Shown: in pieces, positions 1 to 5,756 of the stretch
How positions within the stretch are numbered: the first letter of the stretch is position 1
Layout: every line of letters starts with the position of its first letter
Source: Clostridia bacterium
Lineage (GTDB): Bacteria; Bacillota_E; RBS10-35; JAJYVN01
Reading direction: 5' to 3'
Length of the DNA: 7,978 nucleotides
Assembly (NCBI GenBank): GCA_027335515.1
Contig: DAHWHT010000005.1
Span: 1-7,978, forward strand
Notes under the pieces: generated by a model
The model's database searches: none
Seen by the model: the letters and a program-made list of their open reading frames with translations, nothing else
Told to the model about the DNA's origin: nothing
Program-made: the position numbers and the translations under genes

Positions 1-1
1 C

Positions 2-340
2 GCCATGCGGCTGGTCGCGCACGCCCTTGGTCCACTGCTCAACCGGGTCGGCGTCCCCGCCGAAGTATTGCCGCTGATGCTCATCCGACCGCTGTCCGGA
101 TCCGGTGCCCTGGCGATCACAGCGGAGCTGCTGCGCCACCACGGACCCGACTCCTATGTCGGGCGGCTCGCATCGGTCCTCCAGGGATCGACGGATACAA
201 CCTTCTACATCTTATCGGTCTATTTCGGCTCGGTGGGTGTGCGGCGCATCCGCCATGCCATGACCATCGGGCTGCTGGCGGATCTCTTCGGCTTCGCGCT
301 GGCGCTGCTTTTCGTGCGATTGCTCTTTGGCGGCCCCTGA
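2..340 (+). CDS. spmB: Spore maturation protein SpmB, 3' part (5' end outside window)
   Basis: Integral membrane protein of the nucleoside-recognition (Gate) family. With SpmA it is needed for normal spore core dehydration and heat resistance in Bacillus and Clostridium; the transported substrate is unknown. About 113 codons are visible, against roughly 175-180 residues for the whole family member, so the N-terminal third lies upstream. Recognisable family blocks are PLMLIRPLSGSGALAI near the start, GPDSYVGRLASVLQGSTDTT in the middle and FYILSVYFGSVGVRR, followed by a final hydrophobic helix (GLLADLFGFALALLFVRLLF) and a TGA stop. The ATG at base 5 is internal, because the frame is open to the window edge and the conserved fold would otherwise be cut. 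spmA is expected just upstream. The conserved blocks make the identification strong. Confidence 0.93.
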   Translation, partial: AMRLVAHALGPLLNRVGVPAEVLPLMLIRPLSGSGALAITAELLRHHGPDSYVGRLASVLQGSTDTTFYILSVYFGSVGVRRIRHAMTIGLLADLFGFALALLFVRLLFGGP

Positions 341-392
341 CGCTGGGTGCAGGACCCGGCCGGCCGGAGAGGAATCTCCCGCTCGGATGTGC

Positions 393-401
393 GGGGAGGG
401 G
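393..401 (+). promoter_or_regulatory. Ribosome binding site of the RidA-family gene
   Basis: GGGGAGGGG, 8 bases before ATG 410. It decides between this start and the in-frame ATG at 347, which lacks a comparable site. Confidence 0.6.
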
Positions 402-409
402 TCGGCGGG

Positions 410-880
410 ATGTCGGCGTGGGTTCAGCGACTGGCCGAGTTGGGCTTGGAGTTGCCGGATGTGGCCCGACCGGTGGCGGCCTATGTGCCGGCCCGTGTGC
501 ATGGCGACCTGGTTCACGTCTCGGGCCAACTGCCCAGCGTGCGCGGTGCGGTCCGGCAGCAGGGAAGGCTCGGGGAGGACGTGACGGTCGAGCAGGGCCA
601 GGAGGCGGCACGCCTGGCGACGTTGAACGCGTTGGCCGCGGCAGCCGCCGTGGCGCCGGGTGGAGCCGAGGCGATCGACGGTGTCCTGCGGGTGGAGGGG
701 TATGTGCAGTGCAGCCCCGACTTCCACGAACAACCCCAGGTGGTCAACGGAGCGTCCCATCTGCTGGGCACTCTGTTCCCGGGGGCCGGACACGTGCGGT
801 TGGCGGTGGGGTGCGCGGCGCTGCCGCTGAACGCGGCGGTGGAGGTCGCGGTGACGTTCATCCTGGCGCCCCGCCCATGA
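410..880 (+). CDS. RidA family protein (YjgF/YER057c/UK114)
   Basis: RidA-type proteins are small trimeric enamine/imine deaminases that clear reactive intermediates from PLP enzymes, though many subfamilies have no proven substrate. The predicted protein has 156 residues, longer than classical RidA (about 128) but normal for the subfamily that starts with RLAELGLELP...YVPA. Visible blocks are VSGQLP at residues 37-42, an Ala-rich helix LATLNALAAAAA, the segment QPQVVNGASHLL, and RLAVGCAALPLNAAVEV near the C-terminus. Arg130 aligns with the substrate-carboxylate-binding Arg (R105) of E. coli RidA, so activity is plausible. The ATG at 410 was chosen because GGGGAGGGG (393-401) lies 8 bases upstream and the homologous part begins just after it; the upstream ATG at 347 adds 21 unrelated residues. 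The stop overlaps the rluB start as ATGA. A role linked to spmB or rluB is not evident from sequence. Confidence 0.88.
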   Translation: MSAWVQRLAELGLELPDVARPVAAYVPARVHGDLVHVSGQLPSVRGAVRQQGRLGEDVTVEQGQEAARLATLNALAAAAAVAPGGAEAIDGVLRVEGYVQCSPDFHEQPQVVNGASHLLGTLFPGAGHVRLAVGCAALPLNAAVEVAVTFILAPRP

Positions 881-1770
881 GCGGCTCCAGTCGAAGGCCC
901 GGCTCCGGCACGCGCCTGCAGAAGTATTTGGCGCATGCGGGTGTGGCGGCCCGACGCCGGGCGGAGGCGGAGTTCATCGCGGCCGGCCGTGTCACGGTCA
1001 ACGGCCAGTTGGTGCGGGACCCGGCCGTGCGAGTTCGGCCGGGGGATGACGTGCGGGTGGACGGTCGCCCGGTCGAACCCGAGGCGACGGTGACCCTCCT
1101 GGTGTATAAACCGGTGGGTGTGCTGAGTGCCGCGTCCGACGGGCGCGGTCGGCCCACGGTGGTGGATCTGGTTCCGTCCCACCTGGGACGGTTGTATCCG
1201 GTCGGACGGCTGGACACCGACAGCGAGGGGCTGCTGCTGGTCACCAACGACGGGGCACTGACGCAGGCCCTGCTGCACCCGCGGCGCGGGTTGGCGCGTG
1301 TTTACGCGGCCCTGGTCCACCCGCTGCCAAGCGAGGCGCAGTTGCAGGCGCTGGCAGCCGGAGCCTTTTTGTCGGACGGTTGGGCGCGGGCCCACCAGGT
1401 CAAGAGCCTGTCCGGCCCGCCGGCCGCCGCGGCCCGAGAACCACCGCGCCCTGGGACGGGCTGGGTGTCCCTGGTGCTCCATGAGGGCCGCAACCGGGAG
1501 GCGCGTCGGCTCTGCGCCGCGGTGGGTCTGGATGTCCTGCGTCTGGTGCGGACCTCGTTCGGCCCACTCGTGCTCACGGGGTTGCCGCCAGGGGGCTGGC
1601 GCCACCTGGATGCGCAGGAGATCGCGCTGCTGCAGCGCGCCACCGGCCGGCGGCCCCGCAGCCGCGGCGCCGCGGCGCCGTCGGCGCCCGCAGCGGACGG
1701 TGGGTCTGCAGACGGGCGCATAAAGGGGGGGAAGGATCCGGTGGGCCTGCGCGGCGGCCGCCGGACGTGA
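877..1770 (+). CDS. rluB: Ribosomal large subunit pseudouridine synthase, RluB/RsuA family
   Basis: Isomerises uridine to pseudouridine in rRNA; B. subtilis RluB modifies 23S rRNA near the peptidyl transferase centre. The predicted protein has 297 residues, about 50-70 more than usual. Residues about 13-60 form an S4 RNA-binding domain (LQKYLAHAGVAARRRAE, then GRVTVNGQ). VYKPVGVLS opens the catalytic domain, and the catalytic motif is GRLDTDSEGLLLVTNDG with Asp113 as nucleophile. LVLHEGRNREARRLCAAVGL and LVRTSFGPLVL are typical C-terminal family blocks. The RsuA/RluB/RluE/RluF members share these motifs, so the exact target position is inferred from gene order. From about residue 262 a low-complexity tail rich in Arg, Gly, Ala and Pro follows, probably disordered and RNA-binding. 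The start overlaps the upstream stop (ATGA), implying translational coupling. The same frame is open back to 418, but that extension only shadows the RidA gene. Confidence 0.92.
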   Translation: MSGSSRRPGSGTRLQKYLAHAGVAARRRAEAEFIAAGRVTVNGQLVRDPAVRVRPGDDVRVDGRPVEPEATVTLLVYKPVGVLSAASDGRGRPTVVDLVPSHLGRLYPVGRLDTDSEGLLLVTNDGALTQALLHPRRGLARVYAALVHPLPSEAQLQALAAGAFLSDGWARAHQVKSLSGPPAAAAREPPRPGTGWVSLVLHEGRNREARRLCAAVGLDVLRLVRTSFGPLVLTGLPPGGWRHLDAQEIALLQRATGRRPRSRGAAAPSAPAADGGSADGRIKGGKDPVGLRGGRRT

Positions 1771-1773
1771 GGT

Positions 1774-2628
1774 ATGGGATCGCTACGCCAGGACCTGCGC
1801 TCCGCCGCGGTGGCCGCCCTGGAGGAGGATCTGCTGCGGCAGGTGCCACTGTGCCGTGAAGGAGAGCGCTGCGCGGTGGTGCTCAGCGGCTCGACGGTCA
1901 CGCCGGACGCGGATGCCTATTCGGGTTGCGACCTGATCGTCTATCGGGACGGTGCCGGCCCTGCAGAGGGAGCGTGGCACAACGTTCGCCGTCCACCCCA
2001 TTTCTATCGGTACCGGGTGCAACCGCTGGAGGCGTTGCGGGCAGCCCTGGCGCGCGGCGAGGATGAGGCCCTCTACCTGGCGCGGCACGGCGACGTTCTG
2101 CATGACCCAGCCGGCGCGTTGCGCGCGGTCTTGGATGCGGCGGCCACCGGCCCCGAGCTGTGGCGACGCAAGTTGGCCCAGCAGTATCGGGCGTGCCGCC
2201 AGCGGCGGGCCAGCCTGGCCTGGGCCCTGCGGCGCGGCCAGCCCATGCAGGTGCTCGACAACCTCAACCGGCTGCTGGAACACGCCATGCGCTGCTGCCA
2301 CTACCTGGACTCCGAGCCGGCGCCCGGCCGCAAGTGGCTCTTGCGCTCCGGCTTACGCACGGCCGCAGGCCGACGGTTGCGTGAGCCGATGCTTGAGCTC
2401 TTTTCGGCCCTGGGCGGCCTGGCCACGCTGGGCGGAAGCCTGCAACTGCAGCACAACCGGCTCTACCTCCAGGCCGGCGCGCTGCAGCGCCAGTTGGAAT
2501 CGGTCTTGCAGGAAGCCGGCCTGCCCGTTCCGGGCCTGGCGTCTGAGTGCGGAGACGGCCAGGACGCAAATGGGGCCGATGGCCGCGCTCCGCGCCCGCG
2601 GCCCGGACGCTCCCGTCCGCGGGGCTGA
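1774..2628 (+). CDS. Nucleotidyltransferase-fold protein with DUF4037-like features
   Basis: Predicted 284-residue soluble protein. The N-terminal region carries the helix-turn signature of the MNT/antibiotic nucleotidyltransferase fold: LSGSTVTPDADAYSGCDLIVY at residues 37-57, where Gly39-Ser40 is the GS motif. Family members usually continue S-D-x-D; here it reads S50-G51-C52-D53, so the first metal-binding Asp is Gly and only Asp53 remains. The middle holds a helical part (DNLNRLLEHAMRCCHYLDSE) followed by PGRKWLLRSG, a block I associate with DUF4037-type proteins. After about residue 258 comes a disordered Gly/Pro/Arg tail. The ATG is three bases after the rluB stop in the same frame, and the only nearby purine motif, GAGGT, is almost adjacent, so expression probably depends on reinitiation or coupling. 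Substrate is unknown; with the altered motif the protein may bind nucleotide without transferring it. Fold assignment moderately sure, function not assigned. Confidence 0.68.
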   Translation: MGSLRQDLRSAAVAALEEDLLRQVPLCREGERCAVVLSGSTVTPDADAYSGCDLIVYRDGAGPAEGAWHNVRRPPHFYRYRVQPLEALRAALARGEDEALYLARHGDVLHDPAGALRAVLDAAATGPELWRRKLAQQYRACRQRRASLAWALRRGQPMQVLDNLNRLLEHAMRCCHYLDSEPAPGRKWLLRSGLRTAAGRRLREPMLELFSALGGLATLGGSLQLQHNRLYLQAGALQRQLESVLQEAGLPVPGLASECGDGQDANGADGRAPRPRPGRSRPRG

Positions 2629-2676
2629 GGGCGTGCGCCGCCGGCAGCGGGCATAGGATCCCCTGGTGATGAGCCT

Positions 2677-3156
2677 ATGCGCCTTCCCCTGCGGATGCGG
2701 GGTCCCTTGGTCCTTTCCCTGCGCCGCCTGGCCCTGCAGGCGGCCGCCCTGGTTGGCGTGGGCGCCACCATCGGCCTCGCCCTGCGGACCCCGGCGTGGA
2801 CATGGAACGGCGCCTGGCCGCTGGAGCCGGCATGGGCGCCGGTGGTGGCTCCGGCGGACCGCGCGACCGCGACCGGCGTGATCATCCTGGGCCTCTCGCC
2901 GCCGGCGCGCAGCCGTCTGCTCACCAATGATGTCCGGGTGGAGGCGGGGGGACAGGTTGTCGCGCTCTTGGGTACGCGGCCGCGCGCGGTCACGGTGCAC
3001 GCGGGCGAACGCCTGAGCGTCGTGCTGCCCAAGGGGGCACGCGGCCTTTCCCTGGACGTGGTCGCCCCCGGAGGCGCGGTGCGGCGGCCGGCCGCCGGTG
3101 TCTACCCGCTGGGACGCTCGGGGCTCCGCCTGCCGGCGGTGCGGTTGCGGCGGTAG
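2677..3156 (+). CDS. Hypothetical membrane-anchored or exported protein
   Basis: I do not recognise this 159-residue protein. The N-terminus is basic (several Arg in the first 17 residues) followed by a hydrophobic segment, LALQAAALVGVGATIGLALR (about 18-37), that fits a single membrane anchor or uncleaved signal peptide with the rest outside. The remainder is rich in Val, Ala, Arg and Gly with beta-prone stretches (GVIILGLSP, VRVEAGGQVVALLG, AVTVHAGERLSVVLP, LSLDVVAPGG), suggesting a small beta-sandwich, but no Cys, His or catalytic motif stands out. The start is uncertain: ATG 2677 has no good ribosome binding site; ATG 2695 is an alternative that keeps the hydrophobic segment. The gene is supported by frame continuity, third-position GC bias and its place 48 bases after the previous gene, with no competing frame that makes sense. 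It is probably the last gene of the upstream unit. Confidence 0.55.
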   Translation: MRLPLRMRGPLVLSLRRLALQAAALVGVGATIGLALRTPAWTWNGAWPLEPAWAPVVAPADRATATGVIILGLSPPARSRLLTNDVRVEAGGQVVALLGTRPRAVTVHAGERLSVVLPKGARGLSLDVVAPGGAVRRPAAGVYPLGRSGLRLPAVRLRR

Positions 3157-3164
3157 GCGTCCGG

Positions 3165-3192
3165 CCACCGCGCGCCGGGCCGCATGCGGTGG
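3165..3192 (+). terminator. Possible hairpin terminator after the hypothetical gene
   Basis: CCACCGC (3165-3171) and GCGGTGG (3186-3192) are perfect 7-base inverted repeats around a 14-base GC-rich loop, starting 9 bases after the stop of the preceding gene. There is no T-run after the stem, so intrinsic termination is uncertain. Its position between a gene end and a clear promoter supports a boundary function. Confidence 0.35.
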
Positions 3193-3243
3193 ACAACGCG
3201 GCCTGGCAAGTTGCGCGCCGATCGACCCGGCGGCACCGCTGCC

Positions 3244-3252
3244 TGCTATAAT
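3244..3252 (+). promoter_or_regulatory. Extended -10 promoter of the aroH-cmk-plsC unit
   Basis: TGC followed by a perfect TATAAT at 3247-3252 is a consensus extended -10 element for the housekeeping sigma factor and stands out in very GC-rich DNA. No good -35 is present: the best match is TCGACC (3222-3227), 4 of 6 with a long 19-base spacer, which suits an extended -10 promoter. A transcript start near 3259 would give a leader of about 40 bases before aroH. Confidence 0.75.
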
Positions 3253-3300
3253 GGCCGCGGCTCAAACGGCCTGAATGCCGTGCGCTTCAAGGGGGTAAGG

Positions 3301-3669
3301 ATGCCGGAACGCGTCGTTCGTGGCGTGCGTGGTGCGATCACAGTGGCTGACAATACGGCGGACGCCATTCTGGAGGCCACGGCGCAACTCCTCACGGCGT
3401 TGCAAGCGGCCAACCACTTCGACGTGGAAGACGTCGTGTCCGCGGTGTTCACCGCCACACCCGACCTCAACGCCGCCTTTCCCGCCACCGCGGCGCGCAA
3501 CCTCGGGTGGACGCGCACGCCGCTGCTGTGTGCGGTGGAGATGGCGGTCCCCGACGCTCTGCCCCGCTGCGTGCGGGTGTTGGTCCACGTGCACGCGGCG
3601 CGTCCGGCCCAAGCGATGCGGCACGTCTACCTCCGCGGGGCGACCGTGTTGAGGCCGGATCTCCCATGA
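3301..3669 (+). CDS. aroH: Chorismate mutase, AroH class
   Basis: Converts chorismate to prephenate at the branch towards phenylalanine and tyrosine; a trimeric cytoplasmic enzyme with active sites between subunits. The predicted protein has 122 residues, close to the 127 of B. subtilis AroH, and aligns throughout: RGVRGAITV at the start, FTATPDLNAAFPA, LLCAVEM, CVRVLVHV, and RHVYLRGATVLRPDL at the end. The active-site residues of the B. subtilis enzyme are conserved: Arg10 (R7), Phe60 (F57), Arg66 (R63), Cys77 (C75), Glu80 (E78), Arg92 (R90) and Tyr110 (Y108). The ATG at 3301 directly follows the purine tract GGGGGTAAGG and matches the family start; the frame is open upstream to 3184, but those residues precede the promoter and resemble nothing. 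The stop overlaps the cmk start as ATGA. Confidence 0.96.
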   Translation: MPERVVRGVRGAITVADNTADAILEATAQLLTALQAANHFDVEDVVSAVFTATPDLNAAFPATAARNLGWTRTPLLCAVEMAVPDALPRCVRVLVHVHAARPAQAMRHVYLRGATVLRPDLP

Positions 3670-4412
3670 ACGCCGAACGTCCATCGCCGCCGGGCCGCAG
3701 CACGGACGCGGGGCCGGCGTCGGTCGTTGTCGCCATCGACGGCCCGGCCGGGGCCGGCAAGAGCACGGTCGCCCGTCGCGTGGCGGTTGCGGCCGGCCTG
3801 CGCCACCTCGATACAGGGGCGATGTATCGGGCGGTGACGTGGGCGTGTCTGCAGGCCGGAATCGACGTCCTGGGCGAACCCCTCGCCGTCGCGGCGGTCG
3901 TGGCGGTGGCGGAAACCACCGACATCACCTTTGTTCCGGGCCCGCACGGCGAGGTGGTGCGCGTCAACGGCGTGGACCCGGGGGAGACGCTGCGCTCGCC
4001 GGTCGTAGACCAGGGGGTGGCGCGCATCGCAACCCTGGCGGGCGTGCGACGGGCACTGGTGCCCCAGCAGCGGCGCCAGGCGAGCACGGGTGGGGTGGTG
4101 CTCGAGGGACGCGATATCGGCACCGACGTTCTGCCGGACGCCGACGTCAAGGTCTTTCTCACGGCGGATGCCGAGGCCCGCGCCGTGCGGCGGCACGCCG
4201 AGCTGCGGCGGCGGGTTGGCTCCATCGACCTCGCGGAGGTGGCGCGCGATCTGCGCCAGCGCGACGCGCTGGACCGTGGGCGGGAGGAGTCGCCCCTGCG
4301 GCAGGCCGCCGACGCCCACGTGATCGACACCACCCACCTGAGCGTCGACCAGGTCGTGGCGCGCATCCTGGCCTTGCTGCCGCCGTCGCAAGAGGGGGGC
4401 CGCGGCAACTGA
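3666..4412 (+). CDS. cmk: Cytidylate kinase
   Basis: Phosphorylates CMP and dCMP with ATP, feeding CTP and dCTP synthesis and recycling CMP from phospholipid synthesis and RNA decay. The predicted protein has 248 residues, against about 224 in B. subtilis. The first 18 or so residues are a Pro/Ser/Arg-rich extension absent from most relatives. Then come the Walker A motif GPAGAGKST (Gly26-Thr34), HLDTGAMYRAVT with Asp49 (nucleotide-monophosphate binding), LEGRDIGTDVLPDADVKVFL around Arg149-Asp150, and the lid/CMP-specific block RQRDALDRGREESPL (197-211). All catalytic elements look intact. The ATG at 3666 overlaps the aroH stop (ATGA), so the extension is probably real; no alternative start lies before the P-loop in a better position. 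The 3' end overlaps the plsC start. Adjacency of cmk and plsC is common in Bacillota and fits lipid metabolism. Confidence 0.96.
   Translation: MNAERPSPPGRSTDAGPASVVVAIDGPAGAGKSTVARRVAVAAGLRHLDTGAMYRAVTWACLQAGIDVLGEPLAVAAVVAVAETTDITFVPGPHGEVVRVNGVDPGETLRSPVVDQGVARIATLAGVRRALVPQQRRQASTGGVVLEGRDIGTDVLPDADVKVFLTADAEARAVRRHAELRRRVGSIDLAEVARDLRQRDALDRGREESPLRQAADAHVIDTTHLSVDQVVARILALLPPSQEGGRGN
4391..4399 (+). promoter_or_regulatory. Ribosome binding site of plsC
   Basis: AGAGGGGGG inside the last codons of cmk, 9 bases before CTG 4409. It supports initiation at this non-standard codon, since no ATG, GTG or TTG lies in the frame at that distance. Confidence 0.55.
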
Positions 4413-4996
4413 TCCTGTATTGGACGGCGTGGCTGGCCTTTCGCGCCTACTTCCTCGGGTGGCTCGGCGCCCGGGTCGAAGGGCTGGAGCACGTGCCGCG
4501 GCGCGGAGCGTTCATCCTGTGCAGCAACCACTTCTCCTGGATGGATCCGCCGCTGCTGGGCGCGGTCTGTCCCCGTCCGCTGGCGTTCATGACCAAGGCC
4601 GAGATGTTCGCCATACCCGGGCTCGCCATCGTCCTGCGCATCGTTGGCGCCTTCCCCGTCCGACGCCACTCGGCCGACCGGCCGGCGATGCGCCACGCCA
4701 TGGGCCTGCTGCAACGCGGCCGCGCCGTGTGCCTCTTCCCGGAGGGCACGCGCAGCCGGGACGGCCGGCTGGGGCAGGCCGAACCGGGCGCCGCCCTGAT
4801 CGCCGCCCGCACCGGGGCCCCGATCGTGCCGGTGGCCCTTTGCGGCGCCTACCGCCGCGGGCAGCTCGTGGTGCGCATCGGCACCGCCGAACCGCTGCTT
4901 GCCCCGCAGGAGGCGCGGCCGGGAGGCGCGGATCTGCAGCGGCTGGCCCAGGAGCGGATCATGGGCCGGATCGCCGCCCTGCAGCGCGGCTCATAA
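4409..4996 (+). CDS. plsC: 1-acylglycerol-3-phosphate O-acyltransferase, probable CTG start
   Basis: Transfers an acyl group to the sn-2 position of lysophosphatidic acid to give phosphatidic acid, at the inner face of the membrane. The predicted 195-residue length is normal. Family motifs are complete: N-H-x4-D as NHFSWMD (His41, Asp46), the FPEGTRSRDG block (residues 110-119), and GAPIVPVAL. A short hydrophobic N-terminal helix, ILYWTAWLAFRAYFLGWLG, leads into RVEGLEHVP as in relatives. The start is unusual. In this frame there is no ATG, GTG or TTG near the expected site; the first ATG is inside the HX4D motif and GTG 4493 would remove the N-terminal helix and the VEGLEHVP segment. CTG 4409 overlaps the cmk stop as CTGA, just as neighbouring gene pairs overlap as ATGA, and follows a good ribosome binding site. 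CTG 4415 is a second possibility. Function sure, start inferred. Confidence 0.9.
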   Translation: MILYWTAWLAFRAYFLGWLGARVEGLEHVPRRGAFILCSNHFSWMDPPLLGAVCPRPLAFMTKAEMFAIPGLAIVLRIVGAFPVRRHSADRPAMRHAMGLLQRGRAVCLFPEGTRSRDGRLGQAEPGAALIAARTGAPIVPVALCGAYRRGQLVVRIGTAEPLLAPQEARPGGADLQRLAQERIMGRIAALQRGS

Positions 4997-5054
4997 TCCT
5001 CAGAGGGCGCATGCCAAACCCCCCTCGGGGCAGACTGGACCCGGGTGATCCGAC

Positions 5055-5684
5055 ATGCCTTCCGGTGGTTCGGTGCTCCTGGCCCTGTTGGTGCTCTTGA
5101 CGGCGGGTTTCGGCGGGGCGTGGTGCGAGCGGTTGGGCCTGACCCGTACCGCCTGCGCGCTGTGGGCGGGGCTGGCCCTTGCCGCCAGCGGCGTCAACCT
5201 ACCGCTGCCCCCGCACGGCGCCGTGCTGATCAATCCGGGCGGCACGGTCGTACCGCTGGCCTTTGCCGCGTTTGTGCTGTCGCGACCGGGGCCGCGCGGC
5301 CGGCTGTGGTGGATGCGCCTCGCGGCCGCGGTAACCGCGTGTGCGGTCGGGATCTGTGCCGTGCTGATCTGGGGCGAGGAGGCAGGCGTGGGCTGGCCCG
5401 CGGTGGCGGGGGCCGCCGCCGTCGCCGGATTGTTCGCCGGCGGCATCGCGACCGAACCCCGAGACACCCTCGCGGTGGGCTGCGCCGGGCTGGGCGCGGC
5501 CGCGCTCGGCTGGCTCGTCGCGGCCCGGTCGCTGCCGGTCGCCTGGCCGCCGGCCTTCGGCGGGGGACACACCTTCACCGCAGGGGTACTGGCCGTGGTG
5601 GGCGGTCAGTTGCTCCCGCAGCTGCCGATCTGGTGGCGGTCGCACCTGCGGGCCGCGGCACCGATCCGGCCCGAACTGCGCTGA
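5055..5684 (+). CDS. Polytopic membrane protein, DUF1614-like
   Basis: Predicted 209-residue membrane protein with about seven hydrophobic segments (roughly residues 7-23, 33-46, 62-76, 88-106, 112-128, 138-155 and 175-190). Several spaced motifs resemble those I remember for DUF1614 proteins: NLPL after the second segment, INPGGTVVPL (59-68; compare NxGGxxxP), GVGWP before the fifth segment, and FTAGVLAVVGGQLLP at the end, in the place of AYxxGxxGxLIGADLL. The acidic residue of that last motif is Gln here. DUF1614 function is unknown. The ATG at 5055 has only a weak site (GGGTGAT) upstream; 58 bases separate it from plsC and 72 from der. Another multi-pass protein family is possible; I am sure it is a membrane protein but only moderately sure of the family. 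Confidence 0.6.
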   Translation: MPSGGSVLLALLVLLTAGFGGAWCERLGLTRTACALWAGLALAASGVNLPLPPHGAVLINPGGTVVPLAFAAFVLSRPGPRGRLWWMRLAAAVTACAVGICAVLIWGEEAGVGWPAVAGAAAVAGLFAGGIATEPRDTLAVGCAGLGAAALGWLVAARSLPVAWPPAFGGGHTFTAGVLAVVGGQLLPQLPIWWRSHLRAAAPIRPELR

Positions 5685-5695
5685 CGGGCGGCGCC

Positions 5696-5704
5696 TGTTA
5701 GACT
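5696..5704 (+). promoter_or_regulatory. Possible extended -10 promoter for der
   Basis: TGT followed by TAGACT, a 4-of-6 match to TATAAT with the extended -10 TG. No -35 at a proper distance is visible. A start near 5711 would give a leader of about 46 bases before der. Weak. Confidence 0.28.
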
Positions 5705-5740
5705 GGGGGTATGGGAGCCCGCCTCGGCGCGGCGCGGCCC

Positions 5741-5748
5741 GGAAGGAG
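5741..5748 (+). promoter_or_regulatory. Ribosome binding site of der
   Basis: GGAAGGAG, 8 bases before GTG 5757, the best Shine-Dalgarno sequence in the window. It fixes the GTG start in preference to ATG 5826, which lacks one. Confidence 0.75.
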
Positions 5749-5756
5749 ACGCGATC

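Noticed and set aside
418..876. N-terminal extension of rluB upstream of ATG 877
   Set aside because: It overlaps the whole RidA gene in another frame and is Gly/Arg-rich without family similarity; ATGA overlap and the S4 domain position fix the start at 877.
514..1605. Minus-strand open frame opposite the RidA gene and rluB
   Set aside because: Shadow of real genes; no recognisable motif.
1725..1731. G7 run in rluB as programmed frameshift or sequencing error
   Set aside because: Shifting by one base either way gives no recognisable continuation, and the downstream gene is already in the rluB frame.
3184..3300. Upstream extension of aroH from ATG 3184
   Set aside because: It would include the promoter; ATG 3301 has the ribosome binding site and matches the family N-terminus.
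3467..4714. Long minus-strand open frame (415 codons) across aroH, cmk and plsC
   Set aside because: It lies opposite three recognised enzymes with complete active sites, and its translation is low-complexity Arg/Ser/Pro-rich, as expected for shadows in GC-rich DNA.
5022..5035. Short C-run/G-run palindrome between plsC and the membrane protein gene
   Set aside because: Only about four base pairs, no T-run; too weak to call a terminator.
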